Origin: Ooceraea biroi
Taxonomy: Eukaryota; Arthropoda; Insecta; Hymenoptera; Formicidae
Reading direction: 5' to 3'
Length of the DNA stretch: 64,000 nucleotides
Assembly (NCBI RefSeq): GCF_003672135.1
Contig: NC_039516.1
Coordinates: forward strand, 11,143,838 to 11,207,837
Shown here: piece by piece, positions 14,201 to 27,443 of the stretch
How positions within the stretch are numbered: position 1 is the first letter of the stretch
How the letters are laid out: every line of letters begins with the position of its first letter
The notes under the pieces: generated by a model
What the model saw: only the letters and a program-made list of their open reading frames with translations
Database searches by the model: none
Told to the model about the DNA's origin: nothing
Program-made: the position numbers and the translations under genes

Positions 14201-17200
14201 CAAATTCTCGTTTTATGAGAAGTATTAATCACGAAGTACTGGTATATATGGACAGAGATGCCATTCCTGTTAAATTAAAGTACAGACATTATCAAGCTTG
14301 AAGACGATGACGTAAAATCTCCAGATCAATAATACCGATTCGTCTCGAATCATTTTCTGGTTTTAATTATACCTAGGTTAGGCTGGGGTTAACTCCATTA
14401 AGTTCGCGATGCCGTAAGAAGCTACCGTGATCTTTATTTCGTTTCGTTCCTCCGAGATCCAATTACGTTCGTTTACGTTAAACATTTTTTATTGCCCAAC
14501 ATGATAAAACCTGAAGAGTAGTAGTGACTCACTTTTAATTGGCGATCGATTTAAATTCAGTTGTTTGTAGCTATCACTGAATGAGTATATTTAATATGCT
14601 ATTTGCAATAATGCTAAATCGACATATTGACGAACATTTTCAATATAAAAAAATATTCGATAGTTCTAATCCTTCTAAAAGAAAAAGAAAAAAATAGAAC
14701 TAATTATCCATATATAAATAAAGTGTAACATGCAATAACCAGAAAGTGGATACATTAAAAGCTAATTTGTATTAAGAACAGGATTGTTTGCTTTACGAAA
14801 GGGTAGATTTTTAATTATGATTTAATTTTTTAATTTGATATATAAATAAATTTCGTTTTCACTTATTTTGATCTCAAACTGCTAAAAACATTTTACCACG
14901 TCAAATATGAGAATGCTATTACATACATATAAACCAATATCACAATTACATACAAATATCACAATAGCAGCAGAGTGGTATTAATAATAATTAATACCAA
15001 TCAAGCTCGATCATGAGGAACGTTTAACGTGACGAAGGATCGATTGGCGATACCTCCAGCAGAGTCCAGCGCGGCTTAACGATGCAATTCAGGGGGGCAG
15101 GGTGAAAGACAAGGGGGAAAGAAACCGGAGTTTTGCGCGACCGCAACGAGTTGGTAACGCGTGCATTTGCAAGATATTGATAGCTTCATACAAAAGGTAC
15201 GGTACTCTGGGTACCAGCCATCCGATCGGCCGATTCTCTCGCTGGTCCCGCCGGCGTTCGCTATGCCCCGGAGAAACGAGAAAGAACGGATGGTTCGGTG
15301 CTCCATTCCGGGCTGGAAACTGACTCGAAAGTTGGCGGAATAAGAGATAATCGCCGAACGAGCGGCAGTTAGTTTTACGAGAGTCGATGGTCCCGCAACG
15401 GCTACGCAGAAACGCTCCCGCGTTTCTTACCCGTTTAAAAGCGGGTTTATAAACGTCCACGATTTTGGTATATTCCGCGACTCCGTGTTTGCCTTTCCAG
15501 CTTTCGACGGCCCGCTCGAATCGGCACCGTTCGCGCGCGAGTATCCTCCCGTTTATTCGCCGATTACGAGCGCGGGTCGACGACGAAGTTCCGAGGAAAC
15601 TACGGCAGTGCCGCTCGTAATTGTCGGCTCCAGCAAACGATCTCCCGATCTGCCGATCTCTCTCGTTGCCGAGCGGGTCTTTCGGAGCGCGCGACCAAAC
15701 TCGACTTGCTTTTCTTCTGCAAATCTTCCGTCGAAGATCGCGCAAATTGATTGTTCAGGCGGACCTTGCCGAGATACGGGCATGGTGTGATTTTATTGAG
15801 AAACTAGGCATAATCAGTTGAGCGCGTAAGAAAATTAATTTTCGTGTTAATCCGATATCTCGTATCACTCCTCACGTTATAAACAACGTTGCGCCCGTGC
15901 GATCGCACGAAATTAATTAAGGCTGCCAACTGAACTGGTGGGTTCAGCCTCGAAACGGGAACGTTTCGTCAAGCGTGCCGGGCTTAAGGGAGTGGCCCGG
16001 TCTTATCGAGGTTTTAATTATTCCGAGCTTATTCCCGTTTTAATGACCGTAATGACGCCGATCGTCGCGCTACGTTTCACAACGACGGCTTCCGAAATCG
16101 CGCGAGGGCAAAGCGGGTAGATATAAAGAGGGATGAAGGAAGGGAATGGGCAGCGCGCCGGTTCTCCCGGTGAATCGGAGGCAGCGGAGGCTCAGATAAT
16201 ATGCTAATTTCTTGACAGGTAAGTAAAGCACCGTAGGAGGATCGGGCTACGCTAAACTCACTATTCTGTCGAATCGGTAATGGTTATGGCCGTTAATGGC
16301 CACGTATTTCATGGCCGGCCGATCACGGTTCTGCGCTGCACGGGAAGGGACTCCCGTCCCTCTCTCTCTTCCTTATGCTCCCTATTTCTTCTCTTTCCTT
16401 CCTGTCTTCCTCTACTCTTCGCGCTTACTACACTTGCAGATACGCAGCAACCGAAACCACTCGTTCCTTTTTTTCCCCCCTGCATGCAGCCACTCGTTCA
16501 TTATTCCCCGACGACGGAACCTTCTTCGTGGAATGAGATGAAAACGCCGCGAAAAGAGATCGAGCGCGAACGAAGCGCACTTCTTCTTCTTCTTGCGCGT
16601 CGCAGTTAATGAACTGATCCAAACTGGTCGCGCGATTCTCGATCTTCGGGAAGAACTTTGTAAACTGTCGTGTTGCTGAAGATAATGCACCATTACGTCA
16701 GATCGTGGTCTCTATTGGGAACGATTAATTGAATTTTTGCGTAAAATTTATACATTATCTTAGCATATTTATTACATCATCATTCAATAGTTCGTGTCAT
16801 TAGAAATTAGACACTTACAATTAGACAATTAAATACCAATTATTACCACGTGAGCGGCTGCGGAATGGAAAAAAGCGACGAAGAACGCTGAAGAGATCGC
16901 ACAGTTAAGGGCTCATAATTTCTATCGTGATAGAAGTCACACCGCCCCGACACCGTTCTTGGTGTTCGGTGTTTCACCTCGTTTGGTCACCCGCGACCGA
17001 CCGCGATGATGTTCAACGTAACTCCTTATTCCGTTTTTGGTCTTGTAGAGGTCGACCCGCGCAACCCACGGCCTTAATAACATTTTAGCGCGAAGGCAGG
17101 TTCTCCGGAGCGAGAGAATTGCGAAGGGCGAGTGCTCCACCCTTTTTGCGTATATCGAGCCACCCCTCGAGCTGCGTCTGGGTCCTTCGTCCCGGAAGGA

Positions 17201-17241
17201 GAGAAAGAGAAAAAGAGAGATCCGCAGCCAACTCTTGGACT

Positions 17242-17265
17242 TCTCTCTCTCTCTCTCTCTCTCTT
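17242..17265. repeat. (CT)n microsatellite
   Basis: A TCTCTC run followed by further CT-rich sequence to about 17275. Confidence 0.95.
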
Positions 17266-18538
17266 TCTCTTTTTCTGGTTCCTTCTTGCTCACTCCGTGG
17301 ATGAGCGCACGTGGTTACCGATATACCACCAATTATTATTATATCATCCCGGATGTCAGGGGGTCAAGCGTGCCGCGACTACGTATAGGCATAATATCGG
17401 TGCCTATTGAACGCGCGCTCCACGTTCTTCCCCGCCCTCGATGCATATACGTGGCCGCGATACGTAATTATCCGGCGGACTGCCCTCGCTCCGATATTTA
17501 TGGGATCGAGAGCGCAAGATCGAAATCGAATCGTGCCCGGGCAGTCCCATCTGCCGCCCGATCTGTCTCCCGAAACGCGCGGCGATATCTACGAAATCGG
17601 AATCGACGCCTCGATTCGCCGGCGTGCATGGGAGTTTTATGGGGCCGCTCCGGGACTCGCTGCGCAGTCGGTACTTCTTAATATCTCGCGCTTGCGAGAG
17701 TTAATTAGAGTCGATAATTTCGAGGCGGAAATCTGCTCCGTATTTATACACTCGACTGTTATTACAAAGTTATTATTGAGAAAAATGTATTATTATAAAT
17801 GTTCCTACAAAGAAAATCCGCGAAGTCGACGTCACTGCTTCGAGTCTGCTTTCATGAGATACCAAGATCCGCGCGCGCATTTTGCACTCGTGTCATTCAT
17901 TGGTTCAACTCCGCGTGGGACTGCATAACGATAATGAAATAAGACCGAATCGATAATGAGCGACAACACGATAATAACGCAAAGTACAGCGCGTGATGGC
18001 AAGTCGAGCATTCGGCTTTATCCACGCGGCGGCACTCTTCATTACGAGCACTCGCGATCGAGATACGATCTGACCCATTTCCATTTCCATTCATTCTCTC
18101 CGTCGAGATTGCGAATTATCGTTCGCGACGCGACGCGAGATTTGGCTCGGGATAAAAGAGACGAGGAATTGAATGCATTCAGAAGGTGAGCGGAGGGTCA
18201 ACCACCCTTCCGTAACCCATTAGCGCCTTCCTGCTCCTTCTCTCAGATTCTGATCCCGATCCGGCCACCAAGATTAGCTCCGCTGGTCGAGACTGGGCCC
18301 AGCCCAGGCCTCGCTTTCTTTCCTCGCGGTTTCCCACAGTCGACCGGTCGGCCACCGTGCGCTAATAAAATCTGTTTTTATTAATATCGCATTATCGGAA
18401 CCGGCCGGGGGATATTTAACGTTTACGGCAGTTCCGGGAAGAGCGCGGAGTTGTAATGGCACCCTGCCGTTCACCACCACCGGGTGGCTCCGCTCTTGAC
18501 CGAGATAGTTCGGTGCGCAGCTTCGTGCAATGCGAGAA

Positions 18539-18545
<7 letters not shown>

Positions 18546-18567
<22 letters not shown>
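18546..18567. repeat. (GA)n microsatellite
   Basis: A GAGAGA run inside a wider AG-rich tract (about 18533-18580). Confidence 0.95.
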
Positions 18568-18573
<6 letters not shown>

Positions 18574-21337
18574 AAGAGAGGAGTCCGTTCCTTTATATCA
18601 CCAATTAAAAGTCTATCTCGACTATATTGTCCGCAAATTGCGCCCTGTGCCGAACTCGCGAAATTATTAAAAGTAATTACGACCGCGAAACGAGGCCGGT
18701 CGGTCCCCGGCGATCGATAGTCCAACATTCACGTTGGATTCACGTCAGCTTTGATTTCTCGCATACCTTAGAGAGATTTTTCTAACCATTATTGGATATA
18801 TCATCTTCAAAGTTCAAACTAGATACTTACGTCTTCCATAAATTGTTTACCAAGGTTTAAAATTTAAATTAACAGTATCTTCAATATTACAAAAATATAT
18901 TTTCATTAAATTATCATCGAATCAATGTACGTTTAAAGTAACTCCATTCGAATTTACAGCAAGAAAAAAATAAACGCAAGCGTTGCTATCTCATATCTAA
19001 TCTTATAAGATACTTTGTCTTTCAACAATGTGCTGAGAAAAATACTCGTGGAAATGTCGAGGAAGTAGCGAAAGGACTTGCGGCGATCGGAGCGGTCAAT
19101 GACAGTGGCGTGAATCACGTGTACGTAAAAGTCGTCGCACGGTGGTGCTGACCTATTGACCGACGGCCGAATACCGATGCATCACGCGATGCACATGGTC
19201 GTGTGAGGCCTTGAACCGATCGGCTAAAGAAACCCGCACGCACTCCTGAGACGGGAAGGACAACGGTTCGCCGGATCGCATGTGTTTCCTTCGACGCGGA
19301 GCGAGTGCTCGGAATGGGCGCGCTCGTTCATTCATTCACGACGCGCGTAGGAGCGGACGGTCTTGCGCGTGTAATGACGTCTCGTTGCATCGAACGAGGC
19401 GTTGCAACAACGAGAAGCTGATGTGGTGTCGTGGTCATTGAGCAAAGAAGGACCCTTCCTCGCGAGAGGAAGGCACTTGCGAGCGGATGGTCACTCTTGC
19501 GGTTTTTTCGACGCGTCGCACGAGAGAAAACGCGCGGTAAGCGCGTGTACATATATCCGTATTGAAGCGTAAACGCCATTTACGGAACGGAAAATTACGG
19601 CTCGCAACACGCTAACGTGATAAATGCGAGGAGTAATAGCGTAACGCACGCACGCATGCACGCACGTATATACGCACGCATGAATCTTTAATTTCGCTTT
19701 ATGTGTTCATACATTTCTTTTTCTCTTCCTCTCTCCTTTTCCTCTCTCTCTCTCTCTTTCTCTTTCTGTTTCTCGCGATGAATAATTAGAATTTAGGTAT
19801 ACGGTAATCTGCGGGACACCATAATTGCTGCTCGCTAGCCGAAAAATTGTTTTCCAGAAAGGCGAACGATTATGTGTGATAATTATCAGTCACTCATGCC
19901 ACTACTAATTTGTCACACAAGTTTTGTCTTCCTGGTGTTTGTCGATGATATATCCTACTAGATAAAATCTAGTTTTCGATACCAACAATTTCGCCGAATT
20001 CACCCGGTGAACCACCGATAACTAATCTGCCATCGGCGGCACGCGAGGCGCGTCCGGAAGCGTGCGGACCTTGAATCGGCTGGAGAACACGAGGGAGATC
20101 GCGCTCACGCACTCGCTCCGGGGTGAACGGATGGCGCGATGAGGGACAACAGCCGGGGGGGTTCATCAGCTCTCGCATGTCTCCCGGGCCCCCGAGGAGG
20201 AGCGGATAGATTTACGGGGTCGTCCCGAGCTAAGCGAGCGTGCAAACCTCGGCGCGCACCTCGCGTTTCATTCACCAGCGCCGGCGACTCGTCGCGCGCG
20301 CCGACGATAGCGTGCCGCGTCGGTCCGCGCCGGTCCGCGCGCGTGTAACCCGCCTGTCGGTTAGGTCAGGTTTTTAACGGTCACGTCATCGCACGTGCGT
20401 GCAACATCCCGCGGAATGGACCACGCGAACCTACGAGTGCCCGACGTCACGAAGACACCGCGATCGAGTTCCGCGCGCTTTCGCCTCGACCTTTCCTCGG
20501 TCGCTTCCTCGTCATCTTCCTCTTCTTTCATCCATCGTGACCTGCCTCCTGTCTTTTCCTTTTCTCTTTTTCTTTCTTTTTCTCTTTGATCTAATGGATC
20601 GGTCGAGACCATATTATTTGGATATTCTGGAAAAACAGAATTGCATCAGGCAATTATGTGTGATCGCGGATTTCGCGTGTGTAAACTCGCTTGTTAGACT
20701 TCTTAGCTCGTCGGCGAGATCGGGAAATCTTATGTCAACCTTTTTCTTTTTTTACATTTGGTTAATTCAGGGGAGCGCGCGACTGCGCCACTCGCAATTA
20801 GTCGTAATATACGCAATTAGGTAAAAAGGGATACGACTTAATGCGAGGGGGAAGGAGCACTCGGATAGCCGACATCATCCTTTCGCCGCGACACGTTAAA
20901 CTCCGCTGGAAATCACTCAAGGTGAGCAGGTGCTCTCGCTTTTGACTGCGAATGTAGGAAGAGCAGAACGTTTTAACGGCCGATCATTAATTTCAGTCTT
21001 AAAGTGGTAACGATCGAGTGTCGGCAATAACAATAGCACTAAAGGCGAGTATCCAGTCGCCGGACTTAATTACAGATCCACAGTATTTCCCGGCCGTTTC
21101 CGTCGACCAAGATGTATCATTCGGCACTACTAATGCTAATTCAATTCAATCGAGGATATCGCTCGATTAATCGCCAACGAATGACATCCTCGCTCGAAGC
21201 GGCTCTGGATCATCGCTTAAAATTAAACGACAACGGCTAAATTAATTGAAACGCTTCTCTTCTTAAATCTCAATGTTAGATGTGCTTATTAGAATTTAGA
21301 ATTTTTACAGGACTATGTATCATGACTTTATAATATA

Positions 21338-22861
21338 CAGGGTGTCCCATGGGAAGTTGCTGAAACTAATCAACTGTCATTTTTAAACGTATGCAGTTAT
21401 TGAAAAAACAAAAATTGCGTTGGAAAGAGGAAAGTCTGCAGTTTTTAATGGGTATAAATAAAATTTAGCAAAATGTTTGTATATCAGTTTATTTTATTAA
21501 TGAAAAATATGCTAATAATCAAGTAAGCTAATAATAAATATTTTCAAAGTGTGCACCATCTGAATTTGTACAAAAAGCAATTCTTTTACGAAAACTTGTG
21601 AAAACTTTTTCTAACATGTCGTCTTTAATGTTGCTGACGACCTTTTTAATAGCTACTACTAAATCTGACAATGTTTCTGGATTTCCGGCATAACAATGGT
21701 CCTTAATGTATCCCCAAAGAAAGAAGTCACATGGATTTAAATCCGGCGAGTACGGTGACCATTCTAGCCCCCCCCCCCCCCGGGGAAAATTGGGGTATCC
21801 CAGACCGATGATTCGATTGCCATAAACTTTATGGATCGTTTCGAAGACCTCCTGGGTTCGATGTGGTGTCGCTCCATCCTGCATGAAATGAAATCCTCTG
21901 ACCAGGCCTCTTTTTTTTGCATGAGGGAAGAATTGTGTTTCGAGAAGCTGCTTGTAACTTTCACCAGTGACTGCTGATTCGAAGAATTGCAGATAAATTC
22001 CTTTTACCGAGATCGCAGCCCATGCTGTTATTTTTTGTGGATGTAAAGGTTTAGCCAGGGAAACGTTGGGATTTTCCGACCCCCAAAATCTATAATTTTG
22101 TTTATTAACATAACCATTTAGCCAGAAATGTGCTTCGTTCGTGTAAATTATCAATTTTGCATGAAGTTCTCCATCTTCAAACATTCTATTTATCGTCTTG
22201 CAGAATTCCACATGTTTCATCATAGCGCGTTTGGTTAGCAATTGATGCGATGTTATTTTATAGGGATGCATTTTCAGGAAATGTTTTAAAATCCTGTGTA
22301 ACGTTGTTTTGGATATTTCAAGAGCTTGGGCAGCTTTCCGAATGGAAGAATTTGGATTCTCTTCAAAATACTTCTTAATATCTTCAATGTTTTCTTCTGC
22401 AGCTACAGACACAGAAGAACCTGGCAGATCATGTCTACGGTCTTGGATAGTTCCATACTGCATAAAATTATCGATAATTCTGATAAAAATAACACAAAAC
22501 ATTATTTTAATGCAGATTTATTGCCAAAAATGGAGTGACGTAACGCATATGTTTAAAGAAATAATAAATTCTAACCTTTTCAGCGTGTTTTCGCTCTTAA
22601 CTTTATGTGTTCCGTATTTAGTACGAAACCCCCTGAAAGCATTGCTATAAACTTTTCCTCTGGAAAAGAAGCACTCGACAAGATAAATCTTTTCTTCCGT
22701 CGTCAGATTACTCATTTTGACGCGCACGGACTTGCATCTACCACAACCAGAATAAAACTGCGGACACTCAGATGAACGACCGTTAACCGTAAGACCCTTT
22801 CTGAAGTCATGGAGGGGAGAACCAATCGTTTACTTTCAGCAACTTCCTATGGGACACCCTG
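21338..22861 (-). mobile_element. Tc1/mariner-superfamily element with CAGGGTGTCCC ends
   Basis: The element is 1524 bp with 28-bp inverted repeats at 21338-21365 and 22834-22861, beginning CAGGGTGTCCCAT and ending at GTTGCTGAAA. They differ at one base. TA dinucleotides at 21336-21337 and 22862-22863 are the target duplication. Inside is a minus-strand transposase of the type annotated in insects as DUF4817 plus DDE domain. The CAGGGTGTCCC terminus is shared with the two 680-bp elements elsewhere in this window, so they belong to the same broad group, although their inverted repeats differ in length and sequence. Confidence 0.92.
21528..22715 (-). pseudogene. DDE transposase in two exons, catalytic Asp lost
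   Basis: The first part starts at the Met codon at 22713-22715 (MSNLTTEEKIYLVECFF) and matches the N-terminal DUF4817-like helix region. The second part runs to the stop at 21528. The two frames join through a GT-AG interval at 22480-22575 on the minus strand. Removing it gives TLKR-IIDNF in frame and a product of about 363 residues, a plausible length. Further on come a helix-turn-helix (SIRKAAQALEISKTTLHRIL), the first catalytic motif, QDGATPH for the second, and SPDLNPCDFFLWG for the third. The first motif reads TNEAHFWLNG where the family has D in place of N (codon 22137-22139), so the enzyme is probably dead. A run of 14 C (21768-21781) codes Gly residues between the second and third motifs and lengthens that spacing. 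Confidence 0.85.
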
Positions 22862-22863
22862 TA

Positions 22864-25800
22864 TTTATATCTTGCATTTTGACTGTTTGGGATCGTTTTT
22901 TGCGTATTTTGCTTCAATCAGTGTCACGTGAAACTAGATCGACAAATCAGAGTGAAACACGTTTTTTTTGTCTTAAGCGAGTCGAAAATATGATCCCGTT
23001 ATGAGAGGCAATTTTCTGAACAACTTTATCAGTGAATTTACGGATTTATCTCGTGTGAACTTATAATCGATCTATCTATTCAATCGTATTTTTTATTCGA
23101 TTGTTCTCCTGATGTTAAAATGCGTATCCTTAAGGCAATTGAGGGCAGTCATTTTACATCCAAGCTTATCCCTCCGTTTCTTCTCGCTTTTTTATCTCAA
23201 TATAATGTAGGTATTAAAAAATAAGAAACATTGTAAATACTTTAAAAGCTTTTATTTAAAACAAATAAATCGGATACTTTCCATATTTCTGCATGCGCAT
23301 CACGAAAAGAACACCCGAACTGTAGACTTCTGCTCGGCATATTTTATCGTGTTTAGTTGGTGTGTTACTCGAAGCGATACAGTACGATTGCTGTTTAATT
23401 GTACTAGAAAAGAAACAAGTCGCTGATTTTCCAGACCAACTCCGGCGCGCTCTCATCCGATTACTTCGTGGCACCGCGCGAAATTACGGCCGTGAGTCGG
23501 AGAAACGGGACCTCATTATCGGTGCGTCCGTTTAACGCGCTCGGCATTAAGCCGACTAAATTAAACAAATAATAAGGTGGAGCGAAGCGCATGCACGTAC
23601 ATGTGCACCATCGTGTGAATCGAAGTCTCGCTCGCCCAGGTCCAGGTCCGCGCGTCGTCCACGTTGTCGTCCACGTCGAAGCCGGGCATTTCGGCCGGCG
23701 AGCTCGCGGACACGCATCGAGAAGTTTTATAAATAATCTCATCGAGATACGCGAAACGGCCGGTACTACCGTTAAAGGTCGAGAGTGGCCGCGTGCCCCG
23801 ATAATCGAAGAATTAGTTGTCGCACCTGCCCTCCGCAGGGCCCGCGGTAGCAGGTACCACACTCCGTTCGTCGATGGGGTACGCAGAGGAACCCGGGCGG
23901 ATGGAATTACTAAGTGAGCCCTGTGCTTTCAATTCCGGGAGTAATTTAGATATGAGAGAGAGAGAGGGGGGGGGAAGAACGAGGGTATATAACCGAGAGA
24001 TGAGGCCTTGAGGAGCAGATATGCATGAGCGCGAACGACTCTTGTTCTCGATAATCGGACATGTAATTATGCGACCGCCTCGTGATCAGGAGATGCTCGC
24101 TCATCGACGCGGTGTTTTCGAGCGGTTTGTCGGCTTAAGATGTCGCCTGCCTATCGTTACATTCTTTGCGACCTCATCTGCCGCGAATCGGCGATTGCCC
24201 TCGGAACAGCCACGTCTCGCGGGATGGCGAAAACTTGTTTGCTCTGGATTCCATCCGCGAGATATAAAAATCTCTGCGAAACGATTCAAGAAATTTAAAG
24301 ACGAGATTGAAGGTATTAGAATATCATTTGACGTTTGTACGAGTTTTCAAGATCGTGCCGTGAACGATATGGATATTTTTCGCTTCTGGCAATTTGTGTG
24401 GAATTATGTTTGCGTAACTTTATTTATCGAACATTAACAGAGACGTTATTATGGATTCGCGAAATTTATGTAATTTTTTCGTCAAATTTCCGGGAGCTAA
24501 TAAGACTACCGCTGTGTCGCAGCGTCGCGTATTCGCTACTATGTATGAGCCATATACTCGTGAACTTAAGTCCAAATTTGCGTCCGCGTACAAAGGAAAC
24601 GGGTTAAGGCTTCGGGCAGTTGTAATAAGAACGAATTAACGTCAAAACGTGCTGAGTTGGTAACACCCAAGAACGCCAATTTGCGCTCGCGTTATTTTCC
24701 ATACTGAATGGTTACTCGAATCTACCTCGATAATGTTTTTTTGTGAACGATTGAAATAATGCAAATTGAATCTCGGCAGTCGCAGATTGCGACAAGGAAC
24801 CGTCCGCGACCGAATTGTCTAGATGTAAAAACTGTGCAGTTAGAGTTAACAAATGTATAACGTATCTCATAGAAACTACATTTCATAAATTTCAAGGTAA
24901 AAATAATAAGACAAATAATGGATTGTTAAATTTTAATTACGAGCAAAATTGCGCTTGCAGGATAATATTGTGTACGGACTTGAAAATTGTTTTATGATCT
25001 CTTATCTTCGAAAGGGTAGATATAGAATTGCTGATGTGGAAGTTAAAGGTAATATATTATAATTGTACTCGGTCGTTTTTCTTATTCAGTAACACACATT
25101 TCGATGAACTAAATTACGATCCTAAGACTCGACAAGTGCTTTATCTATCCGCCTATCTGCGTATCGTTCTATCGGGTATCATTAGCATCGCAGTCTGTAA
25201 TTTTAAACAAGTTTCTCCTTCATGCGTACGATACTATCAACCCGGGCAAGTTAACATAAGCCTGACGTGTGTTTTCTTCTCTATATTACATAAAATACTG
25301 GTACGAATGCAATATGCATTATTTCAGTAATTATACATTGTACATACCGCAATTATCGCGCAGCGCGAGGCCATAATTATTTGTTTTGGAATTTCGAAAT
25401 ACTTGCATTTATACATGAGCGAGGAGTACATACACGTTCAAGTATAATTCCCCTGGTTCTACTTTTTAATATGCCATCCTTTCGTATGAAACGTGCGCTT
25501 TCCAATGTAATTCATTTCTCTAATCAAAGACCCACAATCACGCGGAATTCGCCTCGTAAACACGACCTGCTTGTTCCATTAATATCTCGTAACAACCGGA
25601 TCACCATGCGATTTCCGGAAGAAGCGACATCCGCCGTTGATTTTATTAACGCTCAACGTCGCGGCTCCGTGTGTGCGCTCTCTCGATCTACGTACGAAAC
25701 AACCCTTTTAATCGGCGACATTTCTCGGTCTTCCGCTGAAGCAATCCGTTACATAAGCGGCCCACGGTTGGCGGATCTCAGTCTCGATACGCGATGATGA

Positions 25801-26011
25801 TACGCATGAAGTGCGGGTAAATGAAACGCTGAGATACATCGGCCGGCAGTAAGCCAGCAGCCTTTGCGCGATGCCACTGGACTATTGGATTATTTGAGGC
25901 GTTCGAGTGTGCGAAGAGCCGCGGTTAGCAGGCATCAGGCTGAGTTTGTTGGATTCGGGATCAGAGTAATCTCGTTTGCCACCCCCGCCGATCCGGCCTA
26001 TCCACGCTGAC
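22864..26011. other. No gene recognised
   Basis: Mixed AT-rich and CpG-rich DNA. Frames such as 24021-24437 plus and 25381-25797 plus have no recognisable domain and no supporting splice or poly(A) context that I can defend. A GA/G-rich patch lies at about 23955-23977. Confidence 0.5.
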
Positions 26012-26376
26012 CAGGGGTGGGCAAACCCAAACGCCCTAGCGCGCGATTATTCCCCGAAAAGTATTTTTCGAAAAATTACGGCGATCGTCGTCGAGGAGGC
26101 CGAGAATGCTCGCGACTTCCTTCGGTTTCGATCTCGACGCGCCGCGACACGCTTCGACGCTCGTTGACATCACGAGGGCGCAAGACGAGAGTAAAATAAC
26201 AAGCTGATTGCTACATATTTTTGTGCATTTACGTTTCATAGGCAAAAACGCGCCCGAAGTTTTATTGGGATGTTGCTGCAGTCGTTTGATTCGGCTGAAC
26301 TTTGCTTCGTCGAGTCGCGCCGCGTGCCCTGCGGAGTATTTTGAGCCTGACATTTGCGGAATGTTGGGCACCCCTG
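26012..26376. mobile_element. Possible hAT-like MITE (weak)
   Basis: The left end reads CAGGGGTGGGCAAAC, and the right end, read inward on the other strand, reads CAGGGGTGCCCAAC. The CAGGGGTG start is typical of many hAT-superfamily elements. Only 8 contiguous end bases match, and no exact 8-bp target duplication is visible: the left flank ends in GCTGAC and the right flank starts GTGACATC. There is no coding capacity. It could be chance or an old, eroded copy. Confidence 0.35.
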
Positions 26377-27434
26377 GTGACATCCGAGGCGTGTGATCTA
26401 ATTAGATTGCTCTAGGGTTATTGTTGCCCTCGGTGAGCCGCAATCCGCTCGTTTTTCGAGCTGGGATTAGCTTATAAGAGAGTGTGGTGATACTTCAGAT
26501 TCCGGCGAGTCACTACAAGGGACTGAGAGGTATCGGACTTGTCTGGTCTGCAACGTCTAGTACTTGATGACAATGTGTCGATCTGTGCAATGCACACATC
26601 ATTGTCTCGATTAATATGGTCGTTATTTAGAGGCAACAGAGCGCTTAACGTCGCGATCGCGGCGTGATGAATAAATCATTTTGCAGTTTGATGGATTTAT
26701 TTAAATGAATGTTATATGATACGACATGCTCGACACGGGAATTAATTTTATATCCATTATCTTTTCCTTGTCACATCTATATCATGTCATCGGAGATTAG
26801 CATCTCGGTAACTGCACGTACAGTTCATCGAGCTCTGACAAGATCCGACTTGCGCTTTAATTCAAATTTAATGTCATTGTTGCTGAAGTAATTATTTTGA
26901 TAGATGTACTCGATGATTCTACATAAAATATACTTGATGTTATTTACTGCCGGTATGATTTATATTTCGAAATACCACAGGATACGAGAGAGCAGAAATA
27001 GAAGACCACGGCAACCACAATAAACGAACTCGCCAGAGTTAATTGCAGACCTCGCTTTTGCACGCTTTACGTTCTGAAAGCGAACGTATTCCATATATTT
27101 AACTATATAATAAAAATTAATATGCCGATACACATTACTCGCCGTGTGCAAACTCCGTAGTTCTGAAAAATCGCCAAGGAAATGCTGAGGCGGATTTCGC
27201 GCCGGGATGCCGCGCTCGGCGGCCACGCTTATTCCGTACGTAAATATATTGAGTCGCTCGATTGCTCGCCACCGCAAGAGCCCGCTCAGTTTCGTATCAA
27301 TCGGAATCTTTTTGTTCTCGTTAGCGAACGGAAAACGACACCGTTCCCGAATCCGAATCCCGGCGAGACGCCGAGGGTCGGGAGGCTATATACGCAACGG
27401 ACGCAGGCTATTGTAAAAACTCACGTAGCCGTAC
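26377..27434. other. No gene recognised
   Basis: About 1 kb between the weak hAT-like candidate and the THAP element. It is CpG-rich at both ends and AT-rich in the middle. No coding motif was seen. Confidence 0.5.
27428..27434. repeat. Possible target-site duplication GCCGTAC (left)
   Basis: The same 7 bases occur at 29957-29963, just outside the right end of the THAP element. A 7-8 bp duplication would fit P- or hAT-type integration. The match is short and self-complementary in part, so it is only suggestive. Confidence 0.45.
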
Positions 27435-27443
27435 CACAGTCGT

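Larger units (their letters stand above)
6940..21337. other. 14 kb with no gene recognised
   Basis: CpG-rich blocks alternate with AT-rich blocks. The longest open frames (9950-10507 minus, 15089-15745 minus, 17407-17928 plus) are rich in Arg, Ser and Cys, lie in GC-rich DNA where stop codons are rare, overlap other frames, and show no domain I know. I see microsatellites (listed separately) and a very CpG-rich patch around 20270-20345, but no inverted-repeat-bounded element and no convincing exon. This is consistent with intron or intergenic DNA. Confidence 0.5.

Noticed and set aside
15089..15745. 218-codon open frame on the minus strand
   Set aside because: Lies in GC-rich DNA, is Arg/Ser-rich, overlaps equally long plus-strand frames, shows no domain and lacks splice or poly(A) context.
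17407..17928. 173-codon plus frame
   Set aside because: No motif, and overlaps a 148-codon frame on the same strand.
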